A DNA stretch of 64,000 nt. Source: Afifella marina DSM 2698. GTDB lineage: Bacteria; Pseudomonadota; Alphaproteobacteria; Rhizobiales; Afifellaceae. The stretch is taken from the NCBI RefSeq assembly GCF_900102695.1, contig NZ_FMVW01000001.1:496001-560000 (forward strand). The letters run 5' to 3'. Shown in pieces: positions 36,179-43,952 of the stretch (its first letter is position 1; each line of letters begins with the position of its first letter). The position numbers were made by a program, and so were the translations under genes. The notes beneath the pieces are model-generated. The model ran no database searches. It worked only from the letters and a program-made list of their open reading frames with translations, and was not told the DNA's origin.

Positions 36179-36231
36179 TTGACAGGGGCGTGGGCTGCGT
36201 TCAGCCTTAATGCAATAGATGTTATCGCAAT
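36179..36231 (+). promoter_or_regulatory. Promoter element and palindromic operator 2 (dehydrogenase operon of locus 2)
   Basis: TTGACA at 36179-36184; the -10 is poor. The palindrome is AATGCAATA (36209-36217), 5 bp GATGT, TATCGCAAT (36223-36231), agreeing with operators 1 and 3 in the inner CAATA/TAT core and in the 9-5-9 geometry. It ends 3 nt before the ATG of the ferredoxin subunit gene, the same distance as at operator 1. Confidence 0.65.
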
Positions 36232-36234
36232 GAA

Positions 36235-36549
36235 ATGACAGCATCCGCCGCGTCCTCTTCGGGGCTTTTCGTTCCGATCTACGAGGTCTCCACTGAGCTT
36301 TTCATCAGCCTCGACGGGCTTCGCATGCCGGCCCGGCGCGGCGAGACCGTGATAGCGGTGCTGCTCCGCAACGCGGCAGCTCTTGGCCGCTCAGAATTCG
36401 ATGGTCGTTCCCGCGCGGGTTTCTGTCTGATGGGCGCCTGCCAGGATTGCAGCCTTTGGAGCGAGGATGGGGGTCGCATCCGCGCCTGCATGACCATGGT
36501 GGAGGACGGCATGGCGCTGGTGACGGCGCCGCCGCTTGCCGAGACATGA
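36235..36549 (+). CDS. (2Fe-2S) gamma subunit of amine dehydrogenase (locus 2)
   Basis: A protein of 104 aa, a paralogue of the protein at 27060-27371. Ligands C-x4-C-x2-C-x12-C (FCLMGACQDC ... RAC). The N-terminus is longer and more variable than in the first copy. No Shine-Dalgarno sequence precedes the ATG because the operator palindrome occupies that place, so translation may start on a very short or leaderless mRNA. First of three dehydrogenase genes; here the order is gamma-alpha-beta. Confidence 0.87.
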   Translation: MTASAASSSGLFVPIYEVSTELFISLDGLRMPARRGETVIAVLLRNAAALGRSEFDGRSRAGFCLMGACQDCSLWSEDGGRIRACMTMVEDGMALVTAPPLAET

Positions 36550-36553
36550 TGCG

Positions 36554-37954
36554 ATGAGCGGCCCTTCCCAAGACGCTCCGCCCGTGATCGTTGGAGCAGG
36601 CCCTGCGGGTCTTGCTGCCGCCGGGGCCTTCGTCGAGGCAGGGATCCATCCGATCGTGCTCGACGAGTCCGACCGGCCCGGCGGCCAGGGCACACGACGT
36701 CTGACGCCTCTTCTTTGCGACAAGGCCGAGCCTCTCTTCGGGGCGCGTGCGTCGAGGCGCCGGCAGGAGCGCGAAGCACGGGAAGATCACATCCTGTCAC
36801 TTTGCGATTACCGCGCGAACACTGTCGTCTGGGGCGCTTTCGACGGAGGTCTTGAGCTCTTGAGCGGGGGGGCGTGTCAGGACTTGCGTTATGCGCATCT
36901 CCTTCTCGCGACTGGTGCGACCGACGCCATTCTTCCGCTGCCCGGCTGGACCTTGCCCGGCGTCTATTCGCTCGGCGGGGCGCAAGTGGCCTTGAAGCGT
37001 CACGGCAGCTTCATCGGCCGCAAGATCGTCTTCGCAGGTTTTTCGCCACTCCTTTATCTCGCTGCGGCCCAGTATTGCCGCCTCGGCCTGCGCGAGATCA
37101 CCGTCCTCGATACGACACCCTTACGCGGCAAGCTGCACGCCGCCATTGGCATGGCCAGATACGCAGCGGGAACGCTCCGCCAGGGTCTTTCGCTGATGGC
37201 GGAGCTGCGGCGGGCCGGCGTCCGTATTCGCGCGGCTGCGGAGCTTCTCGCAGTCGAAGGAAAAGACCACGTCGAAGCATTTCGTTTTCGCGACGCCGCC
37301 GGTCGTGAGGAACGTCTTGACTGCGACGCAGTGGCGATCGGCTTCGGGCTGCGGCCTGAGACGCAGCTGGCCGAGCTCGCCGGTGCTGCCTTCGAATTCG
37401 ATCCGGTGCTGCGGCACTGGTTTCCCCGCGTGTCGCCGGACGGGCAGGCCGGGCCGGCGTTGTGGATTGCCGGCGATGGCGCCCGCACGATGGGGGCGGA
37501 AGGTGCCCGTTTCGCCGGCCGCCTTGCGGCGCTCTCGATGCTTCAGGCAATGGGCCGCGGTGAAGCGGTGAAGTCGGATGAGATGAGGCGTTTGCGGCGG
37601 CGGCTTGAGCATGCGAGGCGTTTCCAGCTCGCGGCCGCGAAAGCCTTCCGGCTCCCCGGTGAGATGCTCTCGCGACTGCCTGGCGAGACGGTTTTATGTC
37701 GCTGCGAGCGCGTCACACTTGGTGAGGTCCGTGCGGCCGTACCACGGGCATCCGGTCCGGTGGAAGTCAACCGCGTCAAGGCGATCACCCGCTGCGGCAT
37801 GGGGCGCTGCCAGGGCCGTTATTGCGGCGTTGCGCTCGGCGAAGTGGTGGCGGAAGCCACGGGGCGCGATCTTGCAGAGGTCGGGCGCCTGCGAGCCCAG
37901 GCCCCGATCCGCCCGATCCCGATGTCGGCGGCGATGCGGGACGCCGCCGAATGA
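36554..37954 (+). CDS. FAD/NAD(P)-dependent oxidoreductase alpha subunit with BFD-like domain (locus 2)
   Basis: A protein of 466 aa starting at ATG 36554, 4 bp behind the ferredoxin stop. FAD motif IVGAGPAGLAAAGAF, then DRPGGQGTRR, dinucleotide region VFAGFSPLLYLAAAQYC and a C-terminal BFD-like [2Fe-2S] domain with CRC and CQGRYC. It is the paralogue of the alpha subunit at 27368-28780. In the second dinucleotide site the glycine pattern is altered (GFSPL against GCGPL in copy 1). Overlaps the beta subunit start in ATGA. Confidence 0.9.
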   Translation: MSGPSQDAPPVIVGAGPAGLAAAGAFVEAGIHPIVLDESDRPGGQGTRRLTPLLCDKAEPLFGARASRRRQEREAREDHILSLCDYRANTVVWGAFDGGLELLSGGACQDLRYAHLLLATGATDAILPLPGWTLPGVYSLGGAQVALKRHGSFIGRKIVFAGFSPLLYLAAAQYCRLGLREITVLDTTPLRGKLHAAIGMARYAAGTLRQGLSLMAELRRAGVRIRAAAELLAVEGKDHVEAFRFRDAAGREERLDCDAVAIGFGLRPETQLAELAGAAFEFDPVLRHWFPRVSPDGQAGPALWIAGDGARTMGAEGARFAGRLAALSMLQAMGRGEAVKSDEMRRLRRRLEHARRFQLAAAKAFRLPGEMLSRLPGETVLCRCERVTLGEVRAAVPRASGPVEVNRVKAITRCGMGRCQGRYCGVALGEVVAEATGRDLAEVGRLRAQAPIRPIPMSAAMRDAAE

Positions 37955-39150
37955 CCCGGCCGGCCGCCTTCGATGCGATGGTGATCGGGGCCGGTCTCTT
38001 CGGCGCCTTCTCCGCTTTGTTCCTGGCGCGCGCTGGCCTGAAAGTGGTGCTCCTCGAACGCGGCTTTGTCGGTGCGCAGTCGAGCGGTGCGAATTTCGGT
38101 GGCCTCAGGCTGCAGGGCCGTGATCCCGCTCAGTATCCCCTGGCGCTGCGCGCTCAGACCCATTGGGAAGGCTTCGTCGAGCTCGTCGGCGAGGATTGCG
38201 AGTACGACCGGGCCGGCCATGTCTATTTTGCCCGAACGCGCGAGGGCAGGGCAAAACTCCTGAAATATGCCGCGACCTCCGAAGCCTCTGGCCTCACGGT
38301 TGAAATCCTGGAAGGCAATGCGCTCCGCGCCCGGCTGCCCCTGCTCGCGCCCGAGATTGCGATCGCGAGCTATTCGCAGCGTTGCGCGACCGCCAATCCG
38401 CGGCTGGCGACACCGGCCGTCTGCCGAGCCTTCCTGCGGACGGGAGGCGTGCTTCACGAGGGATTTTCGGTCGCCGGGGTCGGGCATGAGCACGGGCTTT
38501 TCACGGCTGTCTCAGCGGACGGGCGGGTGCATTCTGCGCCCATCTTGGTGAATGCCGCCGGTGGCTGGGCCGGTGCTCTCGCCGCGACTTTCGGCGAGAG
38601 AGTCCCGATCTTCGCTGCCGGCCCCCCGCAATTCGTGACGGAGCCGCTGCCTTATATCCTGCGCCCCACCATTCAGGCCGTCGAAGGCGATGTGATCGTT
38701 CGCCAGATCCCGCGTGGCAACGTCATTTTCGCAGGCTATCCGCGCACGCGATCGACCTGCGACGGAAAGCACACCTTCGTGCCGCCGCAGAAGACCCGCA
38801 TGGGCATGGCGGCGCTCGTCTCCGCCCTGCCGGCCTTCCGCCACGCCGAGGTTATCCGAAGCTGGTCGGGCGTCGAAGGTTATCTGCCCGACATGCTGCC
38901 GGTCGTAGGACCGAGCGCGACGACAGAAGGCCTCTTCCATGCCTTCGGAGGAAGCGGCGGCGGCTTTCAGATCGCACCCGCCGTGGGCGAATGCCTGGCC
39001 GCGACCATCGTCGGCGAACCGCCGCCCACGTCGCTTCATCCGTACCGCATTGGCCGGTTCGATGGTCATCTCGAAGAGAGCGAGAAGCTCCTGACGGAGT
39101 TCGACCGCGCGGATGAGAGAGGCGCAGGCGAGGGCATCTTGGCGGGGTAG
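37951..39150 (+). CDS. FAD-dependent DAO-family dehydrogenase, beta subunit (locus 2)
   Basis: A protein of 399 aa from ATG 37951. FAD motif VIGAGLFGAFSALFLARAG, then GANFGGLRLQGRDPAQYPL, VNAAGGWAGALAATFG and the C-terminal GFQIAPAVGECLA block of the DadA/GlpD-like family. It is the substrate-oxidising flavoprotein of the second three-subunit complex. The open frame upstream of 37951 is out-of-frame coding of the alpha gene. Substrate may be a D-amino acid, imino acid or opine. Confidence 0.88.
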   Translation: MTRPAAFDAMVIGAGLFGAFSALFLARAGLKVVLLERGFVGAQSSGANFGGLRLQGRDPAQYPLALRAQTHWEGFVELVGEDCEYDRAGHVYFARTREGRAKLLKYAATSEASGLTVEILEGNALRARLPLLAPEIAIASYSQRCATANPRLATPAVCRAFLRTGGVLHEGFSVAGVGHEHGLFTAVSADGRVHSAPILVNAAGGWAGALAATFGERVPIFAAGPPQFVTEPLPYILRPTIQAVEGDVIVRQIPRGNVIFAGYPRTRSTCDGKHTFVPPQKTRMGMAALVSALPAFRHAEVIRSWSGVEGYLPDMLPVVGPSATTEGLFHAFGGSGGGFQIAPAVGECLAATIVGEPPPTSLHPYRIGRFDGHLEESEKLLTEFDRADERGAGEGILAG

Positions 39151-39303
39151 CAGGCCAAGATGCCCCTGCACTCCGGCCGCAACATGAGCATTTGCACGAA
39201 TTGCCGACAATCAGACTGGAGGCAAAGCTCCTGAGGTCGCTCGGCTTTCTGTGTGGCGCCTGTAAAATCTGCTCGCTCTTGCCGTTCCCGCGTGAGCTCG
39301 CGC

Positions 39304-39353
39304 TTGACAGGTCGGCCTCTGCTGGGGTTCATTTCAATAAGTACTATTGAAAT
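39304..39353 (+). promoter_or_regulatory. Promoter element and palindromic operator 3 (ABC importer run)
   Basis: TTGACA at 39304-39309 followed after 18 bp by a weak -10 (TTCATT). The palindrome ATTTCAATA (39331-39339), 5 bp AGTAC, TATTGAAAT (39345-39353) has perfect 9-bp arms, the best of the three copies. An extra half-site-like CCAATAGTAC follows directly. It is 446 bp upstream of the binding-protein gene. Confidence 0.7.
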
Positions 39354-39798
39354 CCAATAGTACAGTGTTCGGAGAGGGATCGTTTGGGCGACAGCCTGGT
39401 GATCGAATTGGCAGACGGCATCGGGCAGCTGACCCCGGCGCCGCCGCGCGACCATCGTCTGCCCCGGCGAGACGCGCCCGGCCGAACTTCGAGACGACTG
39501 GATACGCACTCCGCTCCCTCCCGGGATCAGCTGAGGCATTGCCGGAGCGACCGTAAAGGGCTTCGGGCGAGCGCGACGACGTCGACAGCACGCATGCCGC
39601 ATATCGCATGCCCGGACATGGCATCGCCGTTCTCTCCAGCGAGGGGCGAGTGGCGGATGACCCGGCCGGCCCGAGAGGTGGATAGCGCTTTTCTTCAAGA
39701 CGGGACTGCGTTTGGGCAGGCTCTCAGATCCCGCACACAGAACACCAGCAGCCTGTCCAGCCTATGAGCACGTCTCACGAGAGGAAAGGAACAGAACC
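39354..39798 (+). other. Long leader between operator 3 and the ABC importer
   Basis: The stretch 39151-39798 has no convincing gene. It holds operator 3 and then about 445 bp of leader. A TTG-started frame of 127 codons (39384-39767) has a very good Shine-Dalgarno sequence (GGAGAGGG, 6 nt upstream) and begins like a real protein (GDSLVIELADGIGQLTP), but after about 17 codons becomes Arg/Ser/Thr-rich and unlike natural protein. It may be a remnant of a gene or a leader peptide; no homology is recognised. Confidence 0.4.
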
Positions 39799-40863
39799 AT
39801 GCCGTTCAACAGGAAGATCTCCCGCCGCAGCATTCTCCTTGGGAGTGCGGCGAGCGTCGCCGTCAGTGCAGTCGGCCTTTCCATTCGCCCAGCGCGCGCC
39901 GCGGATTCCCTGACTGTCGCCGATCCCGGAGGCCCCTTCAAGGACGCCTATGGGGCAGCCTTCTACAAACCCTATGAGGAGAAGACGGGCCTTCAGATCG
40001 TCAACGTCGCCCGCGAGCACCAGCCGACGAGCCAAGTTCAGGCGATCGTCGACACCGGCAATTACAGCTGGGACGTCGTCACGATCACTCAGGGCGACGA
40101 GGTTCTCCTGCATGACCGCGATCTGCTTGAGCCCCTCGACTGGGATCTGGAGCATATGGGCGACATCATGAAGGAGGCGAGGGCGCCCGACTGGATGGGT
40201 GTCGACGTCTACGCCACGATTCTCGCTATCCGTTCCGACCATTTCAAAGACAAGAAGCCATCCTCGTGGGCGGATTTCTGGGACGTCGAGAACTTCCCCG
40301 GCCGGCGTGCGCTGCGTAAGAGTCCGATCGATACGCTCGAGATCGCGCTTCTCGCTGACGGCGTGACGCCGGACGAGCTCTATCCGCTTGACCTGGATCG
40401 GGCCTTCAAGAAGCTCACCGAGATCCGCCCGGATATCGACGTGTGGTGGACGGGCGGTGCCCAGACGAGCCAGATGCTGCAATCCGGCGAGGTCGACATG
40501 CTGCCGACCTGGAACGGCCGCGCTCAGACCGTCATCGACGCGGATGGCACCGTCGAGATCGTCTGGAACCAGGGGCTCTATTCGATCGAAGGCTGGGCAA
40601 TCCCCAAGGGCAGCCCCGCCAGCGACGAGGCCAAGAAGTTCATCGCCTTTTGTGCCGATCCGAAGCGCCAGGCCGAATACACGAAGACGCTGGCCTACGG
40701 GCCGACGAATCCGAAGGCCTACGACTACATCCCGCCGGAGCGGGCGAAGTTTCTGCCGACTGCGCCTGCGCATTTCGACAAGCTCATTCTCGCCAGCCAG
40801 GAATGGTGGGGTGAGAACAAGGAAGAGGCGGAACAGCGCTTCAACGAGTGGCTCCTGTCCTGA
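39799..40863 (+). CDS. Polyamine/opine-type ABC transporter substrate-binding protein
   Basis: A protein of 354 aa of SBP family 8 (PotD/PotF-like). A twin-arginine signal (ISRRSILLGSAASVAVSAVG) ends at ARA-A. The mature protein starts LTVADPGGPFKDAYGAAFYKPYEE and contains WWTGGAQTSQMLQSGEVDM and the closing region EQRFNEWLLS typical of polyamine-type binders. ATG 39799 has GGAAAGGA upstream. Ligands in the family include polyamines, opines and other cationic amino compounds. A 12-bp hairpin follows directly. Confidence 0.88.
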   Translation: MPFNRKISRRSILLGSAASVAVSAVGLSIRPARAADSLTVADPGGPFKDAYGAAFYKPYEEKTGLQIVNVAREHQPTSQVQAIVDTGNYSWDVVTITQGDEVLLHDRDLLEPLDWDLEHMGDIMKEARAPDWMGVDVYATILAIRSDHFKDKKPSSWADFWDVENFPGRRALRKSPIDTLEIALLADGVTPDELYPLDLDRAFKKLTEIRPDIDVWWTGGAQTSQMLQSGEVDMLPTWNGRAQTVIDADGTVEIVWNQGLYSIEGWAIPKGSPASDEAKKFIAFCADPKRQAEYTKTLAYGPTNPKAYDYIPPERAKFLPTAPAHFDKLILASQEWWGENKEEAEQRFNEWLLS

Positions 40864-40870
40864 TGTGAAC

Positions 40871-40900
40871 CCGTCCTCCCGCCTCTGTGCGGGAGGACGG
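40871..40900 (+). terminator. Intercistronic hairpin after the polyamine-type binding-protein gene
   Basis: A perfect 12-bp stem CCGTCCTCCCGC/GCGGGAGGACGG with a 6-nt loop, 7 bp after the stop. The strongest of the three such structures; not followed by a T-run, so partial termination is expected. Confidence 0.7.
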
Positions 40901-40922
40901 CCCCCTATCCAAGGTTTCCTTC

Positions 40923-42029
40923 ATGAAGATGGCTGACGGTTCGTCAAACTCCGATTCGCTGAAGCTCGAAGTCCGCAACCTCCGCAAGACTTTTGGAGAG
41001 TTCGTGGCGCTCGAGGGAGCCTCCGTCGAGGTCCGCGCCGGCGAATTTCTTACTCTTCTCGGCCCTTCCGGCTCGGGCAAGACGACACTCCTCCTGGCGA
41101 TCGCGGGTCTCAACGAGCCCGACAGCGGCGAGATCAGGATCCATGGCGATCTTGCGACGTATCTCCCACCGTATCAGCGCGACATCGGCATGGTCTTCCA
41201 GAACTATGCTCTGTTTCCGCACATGACGATCGGCGAGAACATCGGCTTTCCGCTGCGCATGCGCCGCTGGTCGGCCTCGAAAATCGACGAAGCGGTGAGC
41301 CGGATTTTGGACGTCGTGCAGCTTCCCGGCACGGAAAACCGTTATCCTCGCCAGCTCTCAGGTGGCCAGCAGCAACGCATCGCGCTCGCCCGCGCCCTCG
41401 TCTACGAGCCGTCGATCGTCCTCATGGACGAACCCCTGGGTGCGCTGGACAAGAAGCTGCGCGAACAGCTCCAATACGAAATCAAGCGTCTGCACGAGCG
41501 TCTCGGTCTCGCCATGCTCTACGTGACGCATGATCAGGAAGAGGCGCTCGTCATGTCCGATCGCATCTGTCTGATGCGGCAGGGTAGGATCGAGCAGATC
41601 GGCACGCCCGAAGAACTCTATTTCCGCCCGAAAACCCGCTTCGCCGCCGATTTTCTGGGCGAATCGAACCTTCTCGAAGGCGAAGTAATCGGCTTCCAAG
41701 ACGGTATCTGCGAGGTCGCGCTGAATGACGGTCGTCCCGTACGTGGTCCGACCACCACGAAGCTGAATGTCGGCGACAAGGCGGTCGTGATGATCCGCCC
41801 CGAAGCCATCCGCATCAATGCGGCAGAGGCAGGCGCCAATTCCGTCACTGCCACCTTCATCGAGGCCGTTATGACCGGCGGGACGACGAAGTGCTTCTTC
41901 GAGGGTCATCAGGGGCAGCAGCTCAAGGCACAGATCCTCACCGGCCAGCCGCGCGACGGCCTTGCTCCCAACAAGGAAGCGGTTCTCTCCTGGGAACCCG
42001 ATTCCTGCGTGGTGCTGGCCCATGACTGA
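40923..42029 (+). CDS. PotA-type ABC transporter ATP-binding protein
   Basis: About 368 aa from ATG 40923 (ATG 40929 also possible). Walker A GPSGSGKTTLLLAIAGL, Q-loop FQNYALFPHMT, signature LSGGQQQRIALARALV, Walker B SIVLMDEPLGALD, then a C-terminal TOBE-type regulatory domain (VMIRPEAIRINAAEAGANS). The family energises uptake of polyamines and related cations. The stop overlaps the permease start. Confidence 0.92.
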   Translation: MKMADGSSNSDSLKLEVRNLRKTFGEFVALEGASVEVRAGEFLTLLGPSGSGKTTLLLAIAGLNEPDSGEIRIHGDLATYLPPYQRDIGMVFQNYALFPHMTIGENIGFPLRMRRWSASKIDEAVSRILDVVQLPGTENRYPRQLSGGQQQRIALARALVYEPSIVLMDEPLGALDKKLREQLQYEIKRLHERLGLAMLYVTHDQEEALVMSDRICLMRQGRIEQIGTPEELYFRPKTRFAADFLGESNLLEGEVIGFQDGICEVALNDGRPVRGPTTTKLNVGDKAVVMIRPEAIRINAAEAGANSVTATFIEAVMTGGTTKCFFEGHQGQQLKAQILTGQPRDGLAPNKEAVLSWEPDSCVVLAHD

Positions 42030-43839
42030 CATGTCCAGCTCTGCGGCGCCGCCGCCCGCTCCTGCGCGTCCACTTGGCCGAGCGCTTGCGACGTTGCGCG
42101 GCAGCTGGCCTCTTATCCCGGCGGCCCTCTTTCTTGCCGTCGCCTTCGTCTATCCGGTGGCGCTGTTGCTCGGACGCAGCTTCGTCGGCTCCGATGGCGG
42201 GCTCAGTGCGGAAAACTATGCCCGCCTTGGCGAATCCACCGTCGTTGTCCGGGTGATGCTCATCACCTTCAAGATTGCCGGCTGGACGACGCTCTTCGCC
42301 ATCATCGCCGGCTATCCGATCGCTTATCTGCTGGCAACTTTGCCTGCCAGTCGGCGCAATCTCCTGGCGATCTTCGTTCTGATGCCGTTCTGGACGAGCT
42401 TCCTCGTCAGAACCTTCGCCTGGATTGTGCTTCTCGGGCGCAACGGTGCGCTCAACCAGTTGCTTCAGGTGCTCGGTGTTAGCGATCCGCCGTCGTTTCT
42501 CTACCAGTTCTCCGGTGTCATGATCGGCATGGTGCATGCGCTGATGCCGCTTTGCGTGCTCACCATGCTGTCCGTCATGGAAAATATCGACAAGCGTCTC
42601 ACCGATGCGGCGGGAACGCTTGGCGCTCGGCCGGCAGCGGCCTTCTGGCGGATCTATTTTCCGCTATCCCTGCCAGGCGCCGCGGCGGGCGGGCTCCTCG
42701 TCTTCATCACCTCGCTCGGTTTCTTCATCACGCCGGCTCTCCTCGGCAGCGAGCGTGAGACCGTCATCGTCCAGCTCGTCATTTTCCAGATCAAGGAGAT
42801 GCTGAATTGGGGCTTCGCCGGTGCGATCGCGATCATGCTTCTCGTCGTCGCGCTCGTCATCTTCTACATCTACGACCGGCTCGTCGGCCTTTCGACGCTT
42901 TCGGGTGGCGATGTGCGAGGGGGAGCCTCGTCGCGGAATCCTCTCTCTTGGCTCGGTTCGAAGGTTGGCAATCTTCTCCTGACGGCGATCTCGGAGGTAT
43001 CCGACGCCATTGGCCGCGCGCTGGGTGCCCTCATGCCGGCCCGGCCGGACCGCAAGCCGCGCCGCATCGGCGGTAAGGTTTTACGCTTCGTCGCGCTCGC
43101 CGGTATCGCCTTCCTCGCCGTTCCGGCCTTCTTCGTCGTCCCGGTCTCGTTCAGCGAATCCCAGTTCCTCACCTGGCCACCGAAAGGCTTTTCGCTGCAA
43201 TGGTACCGCGAGGTCTTCGACAATCCCCTGTGGATCGGTGCGGCCTGGCGCTCCTTCGTCGTCGCTTTCAGCGTCGCCGTGGTGGCTCTCATGCTCGGCG
43301 TCCCTGCGGCCTTCTATTTGGTCCGGCGCGCCCGACGCACGACCGCCATCATGGCGTTCCTGATCTCGCCTCTGATCATGCCGCATATCATTATCGCGGT
43401 GGCGCTCTTTTATCTCTTCGCGCAGATCGGTCTCGTCGGGACGACCATCGGCCTCATCATTGGCCATACGGTCCTCGCCATTCCCTATGTCGTCGTGACG
43501 GTTGTCGCGGTTCTCAAGAACTACGACATCCGGCTCGATCATGCCGCCTCGACTCTCGGGGCGAACGGCGTGCGAACCTTCCTCAACGTGACCTTCCCGC
43601 TGATCCGTTCCGGTCTCATCGCCGCCTTCATGTTCGCCTTCATCATCTCCTTCGACGAGCTGACGATTTCATTGTTCGTGACGGGTGGACAGGTCACCAC
43701 CTTGCCGAAGCAGATGTGGGACGATGCGCTCCTGCGTGTCAGCCCGGCGCTCGCAGCCGTCGCGACGCTCATCCTCGCCTTCATGACGGCGGTGATCCTC
43801 GGTTCGGAGATCCTGCGCAGGCGCGGCGTTGCCAAATAA
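42022..43839 (+). CDS. Fused two-domain ABC permease (PotB-PotC type)
   Basis: A protein of 605 aa from ATG 42022, overlapping the ATPase stop by 8 bp. It contains two permease halves in one chain. The first (residues ~25-290) has the EAA loop DAAGTLGARPAAAFWRIYFPLSLPG, and the second (~350-605) DHAASTLGANGVRTFLNVTFPLIRSG. A polar linker with DRKPRRIGG separates them. In most relatives PotB and PotC are separate genes, so this is a gene fusion. Together with the neighbours it forms a complete importer. Confidence 0.9.
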   Translation: MTDMSSSAAPPPAPARPLGRALATLRGSWPLIPAALFLAVAFVYPVALLLGRSFVGSDGGLSAENYARLGESTVVVRVMLITFKIAGWTTLFAIIAGYPIAYLLATLPASRRNLLAIFVLMPFWTSFLVRTFAWIVLLGRNGALNQLLQVLGVSDPPSFLYQFSGVMIGMVHALMPLCVLTMLSVMENIDKRLTDAAGTLGARPAAAFWRIYFPLSLPGAAAGGLLVFITSLGFFITPALLGSERETVIVQLVIFQIKEMLNWGFAGAIAIMLLVVALVIFYIYDRLVGLSTLSGGDVRGGASSRNPLSWLGSKVGNLLLTAISEVSDAIGRALGALMPARPDRKPRRIGGKVLRFVALAGIAFLAVPAFFVVPVSFSESQFLTWPPKGFSLQWYREVFDNPLWIGAAWRSFVVAFSVAVVALMLGVPAAFYLVRRARRTTAIMAFLISPLIMPHIIIAVALFYLFAQIGLVGTTIGLIIGHTVLAIPYVVVTVVAVLKNYDIRLDHAASTLGANGVRTFLNVTFPLIRSGLIAAFMFAFIISFDELTISLFVTGGQVTTLPKQMWDDALLRVSPALAAVATLILAFMTAVILGSEILRRRGVAK

Positions 43840-43952
43840 TAGGGGAGACGGTGGAGCGGTGATGGATGTGAGTTTGCCGCAATATCGCGCCCGGCAGCTT
43901 CCAGGCCTGCTGTCCCACGCGATTGTCGTGACGCTATTGGGGACGAACGGCA

